64,000 nt of DNA from Alkaliphilus metalliredigens QYMF (GTDB taxonomy: Bacteria; Bacillota; Clostridia; Peptostreptococcales; Natronincolaceae): positions 2,523,539 through 2,587,538 of the forward strand of contig NC_009633.1 in NCBI RefSeq assembly GCF_000016985.1. The letters are read 5' to 3'. A program made the translations under genes and the position numbers. The notes beneath the pieces were generated by a model. That model ran no database searches and was not told the origin of the DNA. It was given only the letters and a program-made list of their open reading frames with translations. Below are positions 25,680 through 35,061 of this stretch, one piece after another. The first letter of the stretch is position 1. Every line of letters starts with the position of its first letter.

Positions 25680-25827
25680 TGGGAGATAATTAAGTGATTT
25701 ATGAAGAAATTTGAAGGAATTTATTTTCCTGTGGAGAATAGTTAATCGTAAGGTATATGATTATACAAAAAATTCCATACTTAAGATGAATAATGATAGG
25801 ATTAAATCATTTAAGAGGAGGCTTATT

Positions 25828-26277
25828 ATGAAATATAGCAGGCATGCGAAGATATTGGAAATTATTGATACCATGGAAATTGAAACACAGGAGGAATTAT
25901 CAGAAGAATTACGAAAAATTGGATTTAATGTAACCCAGGCTACAGTATCAAGAGATATAAAAGAGCTACGCTTGATAAAAGTTTTATCCAAAAGCGGTAA
26001 TTATAAATATGCTACTTTACGAAGTCAGGAAAATGTCTTATCAGATCGACTGGTTAGACTATTTAAGGATTCAATCTTATCTATTGAGTATGCTGGAAAT
26101 ATAATGGTTATGAAAACCTTGGCAGGTGCTGCCCAAGCTGCTGCATCAGCAATTGATGCAGTAGATTTAAAAGGCGTAATGGGAACGATTGCAGGTGACG
26201 ATACAATATTTGTTGTAGTTAGAGATCAGGATCAAATGCAGGAGATTGAAGAGAAATTTAGAAGGTTAACAAAATAG
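25828..26277 (+). CDS. argR: Arginine repressor
   Basis: 149 residues from ATG 25828 with AAGAGGAGG. The winged helix contains [20 protein letters not shown] and SRDIKELRL. The C-terminal oligomerisation and arginine-binding domain has [19 protein letters not shown] and [14 protein letters not shown]. The argR-recN order is conserved in Firmicutes. Confidence 0.96.
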   Translation: MKYSRHAKILEIIDTMEIETQEELSEELRKIGFNVTQATVSRDIKELRLIKVLSKSGNYKYATLRSQENVLSDRLVRLFKDSILSIEYAGNIMVMKTLAGAAQAAASAIDAVDLKGVMGTIAGDDTIFVVVRDQDQMQEIEEKFRRLTK

Positions 26278-26291
26278 ATTGGAGGGGCCGT

Positions 26292-28001
26292 ATGCTGTTA
26301 GAACTAGAGGTGAGCAACTTTGCATTGATTGATCAATTACATATACAGTTTGAAAACGGCCTAAATATTTTAACTGGTGAAACCGGTGCAGGAAAATCCA
26401 TTATTATCGATGCGGTCAATATGGTCATCGGTGCTAGAGCAGACCGAGAACTAGTTAGAACAGGGGCTAATAAGTGTACAATACAGGGAATTTTTAGCTT
26501 GGAAAATAAGGTAGAATTAGTAAGAATGCTTAGTAATTATGGAGTTGATATAGATGAAGAGGAAAATTTAATTATTACAAGAGAAATTTATGCCAGTGGC
26601 AGAAGCATATGTCGTTTGAATGGTGTCATTGTTCCACTGAATATATTAAATAAAGCCACAAGAAGACTGATCGATATCCATGGACAACATGAGCATCAAT
26701 CTTTACTTGAAACCCACAATCATATTGATATGTTAGATGCCTATGGAGGCGAAAAAACTGCCGACTATTTATCTAAAATCAATGAGAGATATCAGCGACT
26801 TATTCAAGTGCAAAACAAACTAAAAAGTATTTGTTATGATGAAATGGAAAGAGAGCGTCAGATTGATCTCTTACGATTTCAAATAGAAGAGATTGATATG
26901 GCGGCCCTCATTCCTGGTGAAGAGGAGGATTTGTCAAAACAAAAAGAAATTGTTGCCAATAGCGAGAAAATTTTTTCTACTCTTTCAAATGTATATAATA
27001 ACTTGTATGGAGGCACATCGGATTCTGCCATAGTCGATACCCTTGCCACAATTATAATTGGAATTGAACAGATTGCAAGCTATGATCCTGCACTTCGAGA
27101 ATTTCATGAGTCTTTGCAAGAATTGCAATATAAAATAGAAGATATCACAATGGGTGTTAGAAACTATCGTGATACAATTGACTTTGATCCATTATTATTA
27201 GAAGACATTGAACAAAGACTCGACACCATTAACCATCTAAAAAGAAAGTATGGTGTATCCATAAAGGAGATACTAAATTACCGTCATAATATTCAAGCTG
27301 AATTAGAACAATATGAAAACAATGAATTTGAAATTATAGGACTAAAAGATGAAATAGTGCTTATGAAAAATGAGTTGAAGGAACTTGCTTTAGCCATGAG
27401 TCAGCTTAGGATAAAAACAGCTGATATATTTGAAAAACAAATTACGGCTATATTAGAAACCCTAAATATGGGGAAGGTTTCTTTTGAAGTATCCATTATC
27501 CAACGGCAAGATCATCTAGGCGAAATGCTTTTTACTTCTAAGGGAATAAATGATGTGGAATTTTTGATTTCAACTAATTTAGGAGAGCCATTAAAATCAT
27601 TATCAAAGATTGCCTCTGGTGGTGAAATGTCTAGAATTATGTTAGCATTCAAAACAATTCTGGCTGATGTAGACCATATGCCGACTTTAATATTTGATGA
27701 AATTGATACAGGAATCAGTGGCAGGACAGCACAAATCGTAGGGGAAAAATTATATGACATTTCTAAAAAACATCAAGTGCTTTGCATTACACATCTTCCA
27801 CAAATAGCAAGCATGGCAAATTATCACTATTTAATCGAAAAGAAGGAAAAAAATGATACAACACAAACAACAATCAGTAAATTAGATAAAGAACACCGGG
27901 TTCAAGAATTAGGAAGATTGTTGGGGGGAGAATTAACCGAAATCACCCTAAAGCATGCAGAAGAAATGATTAATCAAGCTTACCTTAAACGAAACGCTTA
28001 G
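26292..28001 (+). CDS. recN: DNA repair protein RecN
   Basis: 569 residues. An SMC-like ATPase with Walker A TGETGAGKS near residue 30, DIHGQHEHQSLL, a long central coiled coil, signature SLSKIASGGEMSRIMLAFK, Walker B PTLIFDEIDTGISG, and the H-loop CITHLPQIAS. It acts in double-strand break repair. No SOS box was seen upstream. Confidence 0.97.
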   Translation: MLLELEVSNFALIDQLHIQFENGLNILTGETGAGKSIIIDAVNMVIGARADRELVRTGANKCTIQGIFSLENKVELVRMLSNYGVDIDEEENLIITREIYASGRSICRLNGVIVPLNILNKATRRLIDIHGQHEHQSLLETHNHIDMLDAYGGEKTADYLSKINERYQRLIQVQNKLKSICYDEMERERQIDLLRFQIEEIDMAALIPGEEEDLSKQKEIVANSEKIFSTLSNVYNNLYGGTSDSAIVDTLATIIIGIEQIASYDPALREFHESLQELQYKIEDITMGVRNYRDTIDFDPLLLEDIEQRLDTINHLKRKYGVSIKEILNYRHNIQAELEQYENNEFEIIGLKDEIVLMKNELKELALAMSQLRIKTADIFEKQITAILETLNMGKVSFEVSIIQRQDHLGEMLFTSKGINDVEFLISTNLGEPLKSLSKIASGGEMSRIMLAFKTILADVDHMPTLIFDEIDTGISGRTAQIVGEKLYDISKKHQVLCITHLPQIASMANYHYLIEKKEKNDTTQTTISKLDKEHRVQELGRLLGGELTEITLKHAEEMINQAYLKRNA

Positions 28002-28021
28002 GTTTCAGGTAAGCTTTTTTT
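27977..28021 (+). terminator. recN terminator
   Basis: AAGCTTACCT (27977-27986) pairs with 28008-28017 and is followed by a T-run to 28021. The hairpin straddles the recN stop codon. Confidence 0.88.
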
Positions 28022-28191
28022 ATGTTTGAAATCATAAAATACTGAAAAATAAAAGTTAAAAAAGGAGGATAGTGACAACTTTAATATATTTTATATATTA
28101 TAATCAATCTCCAAATAAGCCAAATTAATAGTAATCATAAAACAATGCTTTTTATTTTAAAATGATTACATTTGGTAGGAGCGTGATTCCT

Positions 28192-29472
28192 GTGAATTAT
28201 TTCAAAAGAAAATCAATATTTGCTATTTCTTTTTTTTGTATAATAATTATCGCACTGGTTTATGGATTTACATTTCAAGTATTAAAGCAAATTCCACAAG
28301 AATACAATATCTCCGTAGGGGATGAGCATATACTCAATGCACATTTCCCTCTTAGTTTTTCTATGACAGTGGATACTGAGTCAATTATAGAATTAACCAA
28401 GTTAAATCAGAAAAGAAGAATCCAAAATCAATTTGAACTTAGAACCGTGGATAAGGGAACTGCACATTTAGACTTGAAAATATTAGGGTTTGTACCCTAT
28501 CGAACCATTAAAGTTAATGTGGTACCGAAATTACACTTAATACCAGGTGGGCAATCTATTGGCGTAAAACTGAATACAGAAGGCGTTTTAGTTGTGGGTA
28601 TTGCAGAAATCCAAGATGATAACAGTATCAATCACAATATAGCAGAGGCAAACGATATACGTATAGGAGATTCTCTGATGTACATTGATGGAAAATCCAT
28701 TAATGACGCAGGACATGTGGCTGAATTAGTTCAAGGAAGTGATGGATCGGAGATGAAACTTACTTTTAAGAGAAATGGAAATGAGTTCACAAAAAATATT
28801 AATCCAGTCAAAGCTGCTGAAGGAGAAACTTATCGTTTGGGATTATGGGTTCGAGATAAAACTGCAGGAGTGGGAACGCTTACATTTTATGATCCAGTAA
28901 GCTACAAATTTGGTGCACTTGGCCATGGCATTACAGATATAGACACAGGAAATTTAGTAGCCATTAGAGATGGAGATATGATGAAATCTAGAGTTATATC
29001 TGTTGAACAAGGGCAAAGAGGTAAGCCAGGAGAAATAAGGGGCGTATTTCATGAAATGCATAATCCTATCGGGAGATTAGAAAAAAATACTGCTTTTGGA
29101 GTCTATGGAGAACTTTTTTCTAGTCTTGACAGTGATTTATATAATAATCCACTTCCCATAGCATTTCAACATGAAATTCAACAAGGACCTGCCCAGATAC
29201 TAACCACAACAGAAGATAACGAAGTAAACATATATAATATTGAAATCGTAAGATTAAACGGTCAAAGCAAAGCTGACTCAAAAAGCTTAGTGATTAAAGT
29301 AACCGATGATACTTTATTGGAAAAAACAGGAGGTATAGTTCAGGGAATGAGCGGAAGTCCAATCATCCAGAATAATAAAATTGTGGGTGCAGTAACCCAT
29401 GTGTTAGTAAACGATCCAACCAGAGGATATGGGATTTATATCGAATGGATGCTGGAACAAACCAATTATTAG
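28192..29472 (+). CDS. spoIVB: SpoIVB peptidase (S55)
   Basis: 426 residues from GTG 28192, chosen for TAGGAG 11 bases upstream and a compact signal-anchor; ATG 28162 is an alternative. An N-terminal membrane helix is followed by a PDZ domain (about 125-210, containing EANDIRIGDSLMYIDGKSI) and the S55 domain with catalytic His in GALGHGITDID and Ser in GMSGSPI. Made in the forespore, it signals pro-sigma-K processing across the membrane, so it works on the product of the split sigK in this window. Its usual partner spo0A follows. Confidence 0.95.
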   Translation: MNYFKRKSIFAISFFCIIIIALVYGFTFQVLKQIPQEYNISVGDEHILNAHFPLSFSMTVDTESIIELTKLNQKRRIQNQFELRTVDKGTAHLDLKILGFVPYRTIKVNVVPKLHLIPGGQSIGVKLNTEGVLVVGIAEIQDDNSINHNIAEANDIRIGDSLMYIDGKSINDAGHVAELVQGSDGSEMKLTFKRNGNEFTKNINPVKAAEGETYRLGLWVRDKTAGVGTLTFYDPVSYKFGALGHGITDIDTGNLVAIRDGDMMKSRVISVEQGQRGKPGEIRGVFHEMHNPIGRLEKNTAFGVYGELFSSLDSDLYNNPLPIAFQHEIQQGPAQILTTTEDNEVNIYNIEIVRLNGQSKADSKSLVIKVTDDTLLEKTGGIVQGMSGSPIIQNNKIVGAVTHVLVNDPTRGYGIYIEWMLEQTNY

Positions 29473-29547
29473 AATAAAATGTTGTAGTATTTACAAGAAT
29501 AGTATCGAATAAAGTATTACGCTTTTTTGGATAAAATTTCTGTAAAG

Positions 29548-29574
29548 GAAGGAAAAGATACTACATTGTCGAAT
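29548..29574 (+). promoter_or_regulatory. Sigma-H promoter of spo0A with overlapping Spo0A box
   Basis: GAAGGAAAA (29548-29556) and GTCGAAT (29568-29574), separated by 11 bp, match the sigma-H consensus RNAGGAWWW / RNNGAAT exactly. TGTCGAA (29567-29573), a perfect Spo0A box, covers the -10. A one-mismatch box TATCGAA lies at 29503-29509. This suggests sigma-H activation with autoregulation by Spo0A. Confidence 0.85.
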
Positions 29575-29622
29575 CAATAAATAGAGTAGAGAAAAGAAAA
29601 GAGAAATTCAGGGGGGTTTATA

Positions 29623-30420
29623 GTGAAAAATAATATTAAAGTTTTAATTGCCGATGATAATAAAGATTTCTGTGATATTTTGAAGGAATATCTCCAAAGG
29701 CAAGCAGATATCGAAGTGGTTGGGATTGCAAAAGATGGTCTTGAGGCTGTAGAGCTTATTCAAGAAATGACACCAGATTTAGTTGTGTTAGATATCATTA
29801 TGCCACATCTTGATGGACTAGGGGTATTAGAGCGATTAAATAAGCTCAATTTAGAAAGTTTTCCTAAGGTAATCATTCTATCTGCTGTTGGACAAGATAA
29901 GATCACCCAAAGAGCGATTAACCTTGGCGCTGATTACTATGTTATTAAACCATTTGACTTTGAAGTATTTATAGAAAGAATCAGAGAAATGACCAGTGGC
30001 ATATCCCTACCAACAGAAAACAGAAGATACAATATGTCTGGGCAGACACCATTAGTAACGAATAACAGAAGCCTAGAAGCGGAAATTACAAACATTATAC
30101 ATGAGATTGGAGTTCCAGCTCACATCAAGGGATATTTATATTTAAGAGAGGCAATTACAATGGTTGTTGAAGATGTAGGACTTTTAAGTGCCGTTACTAA
30201 GGAATTGTATCCTTCCATTGGTAAGCGTTTTAACACAACCTCGAGTAGAGTAGAAAGAGCGATTCGCCATGCAATTGAAGTTGCGTGGAGTAGAGGTAAG
30301 GTAGACACAATAAACAACTTATTTGGATATACAGTTCATAATGATAAAGGAAAACCAACTAATTCAGAATTTATTGCAATGGTAGCAGATAAACTAAGGT
30401 TAGAACAAAGAATTGGATAG
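29623..30420 (+). CDS. spo0A: Sporulation master response regulator Spo0A
   Basis: 265 residues from GTG 29623 with GGGGGG. The receiver domain has the acidic pair D11-D12, phosphoacceptor D57 in [10 protein letters not shown], the Ser/Thr switch in ILSAVG, and Lys in VIKPFDF. The C-terminal DNA-binding domain contains the highly conserved [20 protein letters not shown] recognition region. It controls entry into sporulation by binding TGTCGAA boxes, six of which are clustered at 50993-51189. Confidence 0.98.
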   Translation: MKNNIKVLIADDNKDFCDILKEYLQRQADIEVVGIAKDGLEAVELIQEMTPDLVVLDIIMPHLDGLGVLERLNKLNLESFPKVIILSAVGQDKITQRAINLGADYYVIKPFDFEVFIERIREMTSGISLPTENRRYNMSGQTPLVTNNRSLEAEITNIIHEIGVPAHIKGYLYLREAITMVVEDVGLLSAVTKELYPSIGKRFNTTSSRVERAIRHAIEVAWSRGKVDTINNLFGYTVHNDKGKPTNSEFIAMVADKLRLEQRIG

Positions 30421-30453
30421 GACAGATTAAAATCACTGTAATTGAAAATGTAT

Positions 30454-30505
30454 AAACACTTGATAATATTGGTGGTAGATTAATATTATCAAGTGTTTAT
30501 TTTTC
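30454..30505 (+). terminator. spo0A terminator
   Basis: Perfect 17-bp arms at 30454-30470 and 30482-30498 (AAACACTTGATA...), followed by ATTTTTC. Confidence 0.92.
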
Positions 30506-30566
30506 ATGAAGATGTTAAAGAATAGTAATAGCAAATGAAAATTGAAATAGTAGGTGATTATAGAAT

Positions 30567-31145
30567 ATGAAATATATTATATTTGATTTTGAATTTAATT
30601 CTGCATTCCGAATAGATAGGAAGACAAAAAGACTGATGAAAGGAAATACAAATCCTTTATGTCCACAAGAAATCATTGAAATTGGTGCAGTCAAAACAAA
30701 CGATGAATTTGAGATTGAAGAGACATTTCAAATGTTTGTTAGGCCTGTACTGTATACCAAACTCCATCCTAAGGTAAAGAAGAAAACGCAAATAACAAAT
30801 GAGGATTTGTTAGGCGGAAAGTCCTTAAATTCTTCAATTACAGCACTACAACATTGGATTAATGAAGATGAATTCATTATGTGCTCCTGGGGCAAAGATG
30901 ATATAAATGAATTAAAAAGAAACTGTAGTTTTTTTGAAATCCAAACCAATTGGATTGATAAATATTGTGACATACAGAAAATGTGTATGAATTACTTGGA
31001 TTTGCCCAAGGGAAAACAAATAGGATTAAAAAAAGCAGTAGAAACTTTCAATATAGAAATAGACAGTCGTTTCCATAAGGCTTTAAATGACTCTATTTAT
31101 ACTGCTAAGATACTAAAGAAACTCAACTCTGATTGTTTGCTGTAA
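30567..31145 (+). CDS. DEDD-type 3'-5' exonuclease
   Basis: 192 residues. IIFDFEFNSAF gives the first Asp-Glu pair (Exo I). CSWGKDDINELKRN is the Exo II region. HKALNDSIYTAKIL contains the H-x4-D of Exo III, so it belongs to the DEDDh group, like KapD or RNase T-type enzymes. It is a stand-alone exonuclease without a polymerase domain. The substrate (RNA or DNA) cannot be told. Confidence 0.85.
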   Translation: MKYIIFDFEFNSAFRIDRKTKRLMKGNTNPLCPQEIIEIGAVKTNDEFEIEETFQMFVRPVLYTKLHPKVKKKTQITNEDLLGGKSLNSSITALQHWINEDEFIMCSWGKDDINELKRNCSFFEIQTNWIDKYCDIQKMCMNYLDLPKGKQIGLKKAVETFNIEIDSRFHKALNDSIYTAKILKKLNSDCLL

Positions 31146-31205
31146 AAAGGTTATGTAAACTAATCGAGTGACCCTTTGAATTCGTTAAAGTGAGTGAAAA
31201 ACATA

Positions 31206-31247
31206 AAAGATCCCTATGTGAGTGTTCATCCTTACATAGAGATCTTT
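31206..31247. terminator. Bidirectional terminator between the exonuclease gene and recX
   Basis: AAAGATC...CTATGT (from 31206) pairs with ACATAG...GATCTTT (to 31247), with T-runs usable on both strands. The two genes converge here. Confidence 0.8.
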
Positions 31248-31250
31248 TTA

Positions 31251-32075
31251 TTAATCCAACAATTGTCTTGTGATCTGGGAAATAAGATCTTTCTCAAAGC
31301 CTTTTTGGTATAGTTTAGAAGAAATGATCTGTTTTAATTGGTAATTATTATCTACCTTGCTTTGGTGTTTTTGCAACACTTTTTCACCGATTTTTAATGC
31401 TTCTGTTTCATAGATATCTGATTTAGAAAAAATGATTGATTGCACTTCGGTATCGTGATCTAAAAAATTCTGGCACTGGTGAATAATCTCCCAGGAAAAT
31501 CCTTTTGATGACAAACGAGCACTTAGTTTATTCTTCAGTTCTTTAATGGGTAGATTAGATTTGGCTAAAAAGAATTTTTTGCTTAGGTTCTTGGCAATCA
31601 AAATCTCGTCTTCTAGAGGTATGGTTTCAAGAGCTTGCTCTATATGTTCGTTTTTTACGCCCTTCTTCATCAGATCCTGTTTAACCAAAGACTTCCCCTT
31701 TCCTTGGTAGTTGATCTTGCTCTTTGTAAAGTCTATTGCAAACTGCTGATCATCTATATATTGATAATATGATAACTTAGCTAGTACCTCCTGAATTATT
31801 TCAGTACGATACTCTTTCTTTTCTAAATAATCATAAACTTCTTGCTTAGTTCTAGAACGATAGGATAAGTATGTTAAGGCTTTTTGAAATCCTTTTTTAA
31901 TCTCGTCTTCTTTTATAATCTGTGAGAGCCTCACTGAATCCACTTGATCTCCTGTATGAATATGAAATTTAATGATCACTTCTTTATGGCATGAAAAAGC
32001 ATATTTTTGATCAATATACACATTAACTCTGGTATCAGTTGATTTTTGAGGCTCAATTGCAGTTATTTGATTCAA
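31251..32075 (-). CDS. recX: Regulatory protein RecX
   Basis: 274 residues with tandem three-helix RecX repeats: LTYLSYRSRTKQEVYDYLEKK, then YIDDQQFAIDFTKSKINYQGKGKSLV, and LKNKLSARLSSKGFSWEIIHQC. It is longer than E. coli RecX, as usual for Firmicutes, because of an extra repeat at the C-terminus. It modulates RecA filaments; recA itself is not in the window. Start at 32075. Confidence 0.93.
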   Translation of the reverse strand: MNQITAIEPQKSTDTRVNVYIDQKYAFSCHKEVIIKFHIHTGDQVDSVRLSQIIKEDEIKKGFQKALTYLSYRSRTKQEVYDYLEKKEYRTEIIQEVLAKLSYYQYIDDQQFAIDFTKSKINYQGKGKSLVKQDLMKKGVKNEHIEQALETIPLEDEILIAKNLSKKFFLAKSNLPIKELKNKLSARLSSKGFSWEIIHQCQNFLDHDTEVQSIIFSKSDIYETEALKIGEKVLQKHQSKVDNNYQLKQIISSKLYQKGFEKDLISQITRQLLD

Positions 32076-32319
32076 TCAATCACTCCCTTTTTGTAAAACG
32101 CTTTCACTTTTCAGTTTCGAACTGCCACTACCCTTATTATATTGAAAAAAAGTACAAAGTAAAAGGATGAAATCGTAATTAAATACAAAGCTCCTCAAAC
32201 AGGTTCTCAGCTATCTTACCATTGTTTTAGAATATAAAAGTGATGCTAAGATGGAATCCTGAGAATGTTTATTAAAATTATACAAATACTAACTATAGAA
32301 AAAAGTGGAGGTAGCATTG

Positions 32320-33441
32320 ATGATAATAAAGGGCAGAGTCAAAATGGATGAGAAAACCAAAGTATTGGTCAGTAGAATCAATACTGGCGAAATAGCAGTA
32401 ATAAACCATAGGGACATCGATGAAGTCGCTGCTAACTCACTAGTCAAAAAAAAAATTGCTGCTGTTGTCAACTGTGAGCCTTCAATAAGCGGGCGTTATC
32501 CTAATCTAGGTCCTGGTATATTAAATAAAGCTAATGTTCCAATTTTTGATGTGAAGGAAGGAGATTTATTCAAAATACTTAAGGAAGGTCAGCTAATTAA
32601 AATTGAATCAGATAGCCTCTTCTATCAAGAAAAAAAAATTGCTACAGTTGAAGAGTTAACCAGTGCGAAAGTTGAAAGGTTACTCTGTGTGGCGGAAGAA
32701 AACATTGAAAAAGAATTAGGGAAATTTATTGTGAACACACTACGGTATGCATACAAAGAGAAAGATTTTATATTAGGAAAGTTATTGATACCAGATGTTA
32801 AAACCAGAATTAAAGGAAAGCATGTTCTTGTTGTGGTTAGAGGACAAAATTATCGTGAGGACCTAGGCACGATTCGCTCTTATATTAGTGAAGTCAAACC
32901 AGTTCTAATTGGTGTAGACGGAGGAGGGGATGCATTGCTTGAGTTTGGATTGATCCCGGATATGATTGTTGGAGATATGGATAGTATTACGGATGAATGT
33001 TTAATAAAGAGTAAAGAAATTATTGTGCATGCCTATCCAGATGGAAGAGCCCCAGGGATGGAGAGGGTACAGGATTTAAATCTAGAAGGGATTATATTTC
33101 CTGCACCAGGTACAAGTGAAGATATTGCCATGCTACTGGCATACGATAAAGGTGCAGACTTAATTGTGGCAGTAGGGGCACATTCAAACATGATCGATTT
33201 TTTAGAAAAAGGGCGTAAGGGTATGGCTAGTACTTTTTTAGTTCGAATGAAAATCGGTGGGAAATTGATTGATGCCAAAGGGGTTAATAAATTATATAAA
33301 AGTGTGTTTGAATTTAAACACATTATATGGCTAGTCTTAGCAGCCCTAATTCCTGTACTCATTATATTACTCATTTCACACCCCATACAAAGCTTAGTTA
33401 GGTTGTTGAGTATCAGGATTAGAATGTTTTTAGGTGTATAG
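32320..33441 (+). CDS. steA: SteA-like putative cytokinetic ring protein
   Basis: 373 residues from ATG 32320 with GTGGAGGT. The N-terminal part contains VVNCEPSISGRYPNLGP, the mark of the SteA family, then a thiamin-pyrophosphokinase-like fold with PVLIGVDGGGDALLEFGL and IPDMIVGDMDSI, then FPAPGTSEDIAMLLAYDKGA. A C-terminal hydrophobic helix (about 345-365) anchors it. SteA and SteB affect the cell envelope and division in corynebacteria, and the next gene is SteB-like. Confidence 0.85.
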   Translation: MIIKGRVKMDEKTKVLVSRINTGEIAVINHRDIDEVAANSLVKKKIAAVVNCEPSISGRYPNLGPGILNKANVPIFDVKEGDLFKILKEGQLIKIESDSLFYQEKKIATVEELTSAKVERLLCVAEENIEKELGKFIVNTLRYAYKEKDFILGKLLIPDVKTRIKGKHVLVVVRGQNYREDLGTIRSYISEVKPVLIGVDGGGDALLEFGLIPDMIVGDMDSITDECLIKSKEIIVHAYPDGRAPGMERVQDLNLEGIIFPAPGTSEDIAMLLAYDKGADLIVAVGAHSNMIDFLEKGRKGMASTFLVRMKIGGKLIDAKGVNKLYKSVFEFKHIIWLVLAALIPVLIILLISHPIQSLVRLLSIRIRMFLGV

Positions 33442-33456
33442 ATGGAGGAATGAGCC

Positions 33457-34353
33457 ATGCTTAACATAAAATATTTTGTCATTTCTATTGCTGCAATATT
33501 TATAGCCCTGGGTATTGGTATGTTCATCGGGTTTAATATGAATGGACAAGAAATTTACTTTAAACATCAGGAGGCTTTAATAGATAGTTTAGAAAATCGC
33601 TTTAGTGAGTTTAAGATAGAAAAAGAGTTGTTAGAACAAAACATACAACAAATAACCATTGAAAACAATAAGAAGGATAATTTTATTGAAAAAGTATATT
33701 TAGAAGTTATCTCTGAGCGACTATTAGGAATCAACGTAGGGATTATTCAAACAACAGATCAGTTTTATTATAACAATATTAGAGAAACCTTAGAAAATGC
33801 TGGTGCATTGATTCCAATGGAAATCGTTTATACAGATAAACTCTTTAATGTTTCTGAATCCTATATTGACGAAATCAATTTAGTGTATCAACTAGATCTT
33901 GTGGGTAGAAGTGATTGGTTATCTTATGTGAATCATCAAATAACAGGATATGTAAAAAGTGGCGAAGCCAGTCATTTTATTGTTGAATTGGTTGATAATC
34001 AACTCATTCAGGTAGTGACTTATTATGATGATCTAACAGTCTATCCCATTAATCAAGTAGTACTTGCAGGAGGACATATTAGTGAAGACAAAAACAAACC
34101 CAATATGATTGATATAGATTTGATTAATCGGTTTAGAGAAAATAACTTGCCAACCATAGCTGTGGAGCGTTTAGACGTAGGGTATTCTTATATTTCATAC
34201 TATAAGCAAGCTACTGTTTCAACGATAGATAATGTAAATACAAAAATCGGGGAAATCTCATTGGTTTTAGTGCTAAATGGAGCTGATGGGAATTTTGGAG
34301 AAAAACCCACGGCTGATGAGCTCGTCCCTTCGGTAACAAATATTGAAGAATAG
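33457..34353 (+). CDS. steB: SteB/MctB-like coiled-coil membrane protein
   Basis: 298 residues. An N-terminal membrane helix (about 3-25) is followed by a coiled coil (HQEALIDSLENRFSEFKIEK) and an extracytoplasmic domain with VVLAGG. The family is annotated as the copper-transport outer-membrane protein MctB in mycobacteria and as SteB in corynebacteria. The pairing with SteA argues for the latter role here, since a Clostridium has no outer membrane. Confidence 0.8.
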   Translation: MLNIKYFVISIAAIFIALGIGMFIGFNMNGQEIYFKHQEALIDSLENRFSEFKIEKELLEQNIQQITIENNKKDNFIEKVYLEVISERLLGINVGIIQTTDQFYYNNIRETLENAGALIPMEIVYTDKLFNVSESYIDEINLVYQLDLVGRSDWLSYVNHQITGYVKSGEASHFIVELVDNQLIQVVTYYDDLTVYPINQVVLAGGHISEDKNKPNMIDIDLINRFRENNLPTIAVERLDVGYSYISYYKQATVSTIDNVNTKIGEISLVLVLNGADGNFGEKPTADELVPSVTNIEE

Positions 34354-34364
34354 GGGGCTAAAGG

Positions 34365-35057
34365 TTGAAAAATCATATTTCCATCGTTATTCCTGCTTAT
34401 AATGAGGAAAAAAGAATTATTAAAACCCTAACAACATTAAAGAAAAGTAAAATGGTTGATGAAATAATTGTGGTAGATGATGGCTCTACCGATAAGACCT
34501 ATGAGTATGCCTCAAAAGTCGAAGGAATTCAACTACTTAAACAATTAAAAAACCGTGGGAAAGGTTATGCACTGACAGTGGGCATCAATGAAGCATTGAA
34601 AAATTCAAATATCATTCTCTTATTGGATGCCGACCTAGAAGAAAGTGTCATAGATTTCTCTAAACTCATTCTTCCCATCAGCGAAGGAAGGGCTGATGTG
34701 ACAATAGGCAAATTTCCACCTTCAAAGAAAAAAGGAGGCTTTGGATTTGTTAAAAAATTAGCCAAATATGGTGTTTATATACACACAGGTCATAAACTAG
34801 ACACTGTACTTTCAGGACAGCGGGCCTTAAAAAGTAATGTATTGAAAAATATTAATACAAACTTTCAAGGTTACGGTGTTGAGCTTGGTATGACAATTGA
34901 CATATTAAAGAAAGGATACCATATAGAAGAGGTTGAGGTGAATATGCTTCATAATGAAACCGGAAGAAACCTCACGGGATTTATTCATAGAGGAAAGCAG
35001 TTTTGGCAAATACTATGTGTTCTACTAAAACATTCTTTCAAAGAAAAGCAAAGGTGA
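34365..35057 (+). CDS. Family 2 glycosyltransferase
   Basis: 230 residues from TTG 34365 with AGGGGG. GT-A fold: ISIVIPAYNEEKRI, DEIIVVDDGSTD, LKNRGKGYALTVG and LLLDADLEE (DxD-type metal site). No membrane anchor is seen, so it is a small cytoplasmic or peripheral enzyme, similar to dolichol-phosphate mannose synthase-type proteins. The acceptor may be a lipid phosphate handled by the next gene. Confidence 0.88.
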   Translation: MKNHISIVIPAYNEEKRIIKTLTTLKKSKMVDEIIVVDDGSTDKTYEYASKVEGIQLLKQLKNRGKGYALTVGINEALKNSNIILLLDADLEESVIDFSKLILPISEGRADVTIGKFPPSKKKGGFGFVKKLAKYGVYIHTGHKLDTVLSGQRALKSNVLKNINTNFQGYGVELGMTIDILKKGYHIEEVEVNMLHNETGRNLTGFIHRGKQFWQILCVLLKHSFKEKQR

Positions 35058-35061
35058 TAAA

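Noticed and set aside
25680-25827. A nadK remnant.
   Set aside because: No NAD kinase motif (GGDGT or NE/D) could be recognised in any frame.
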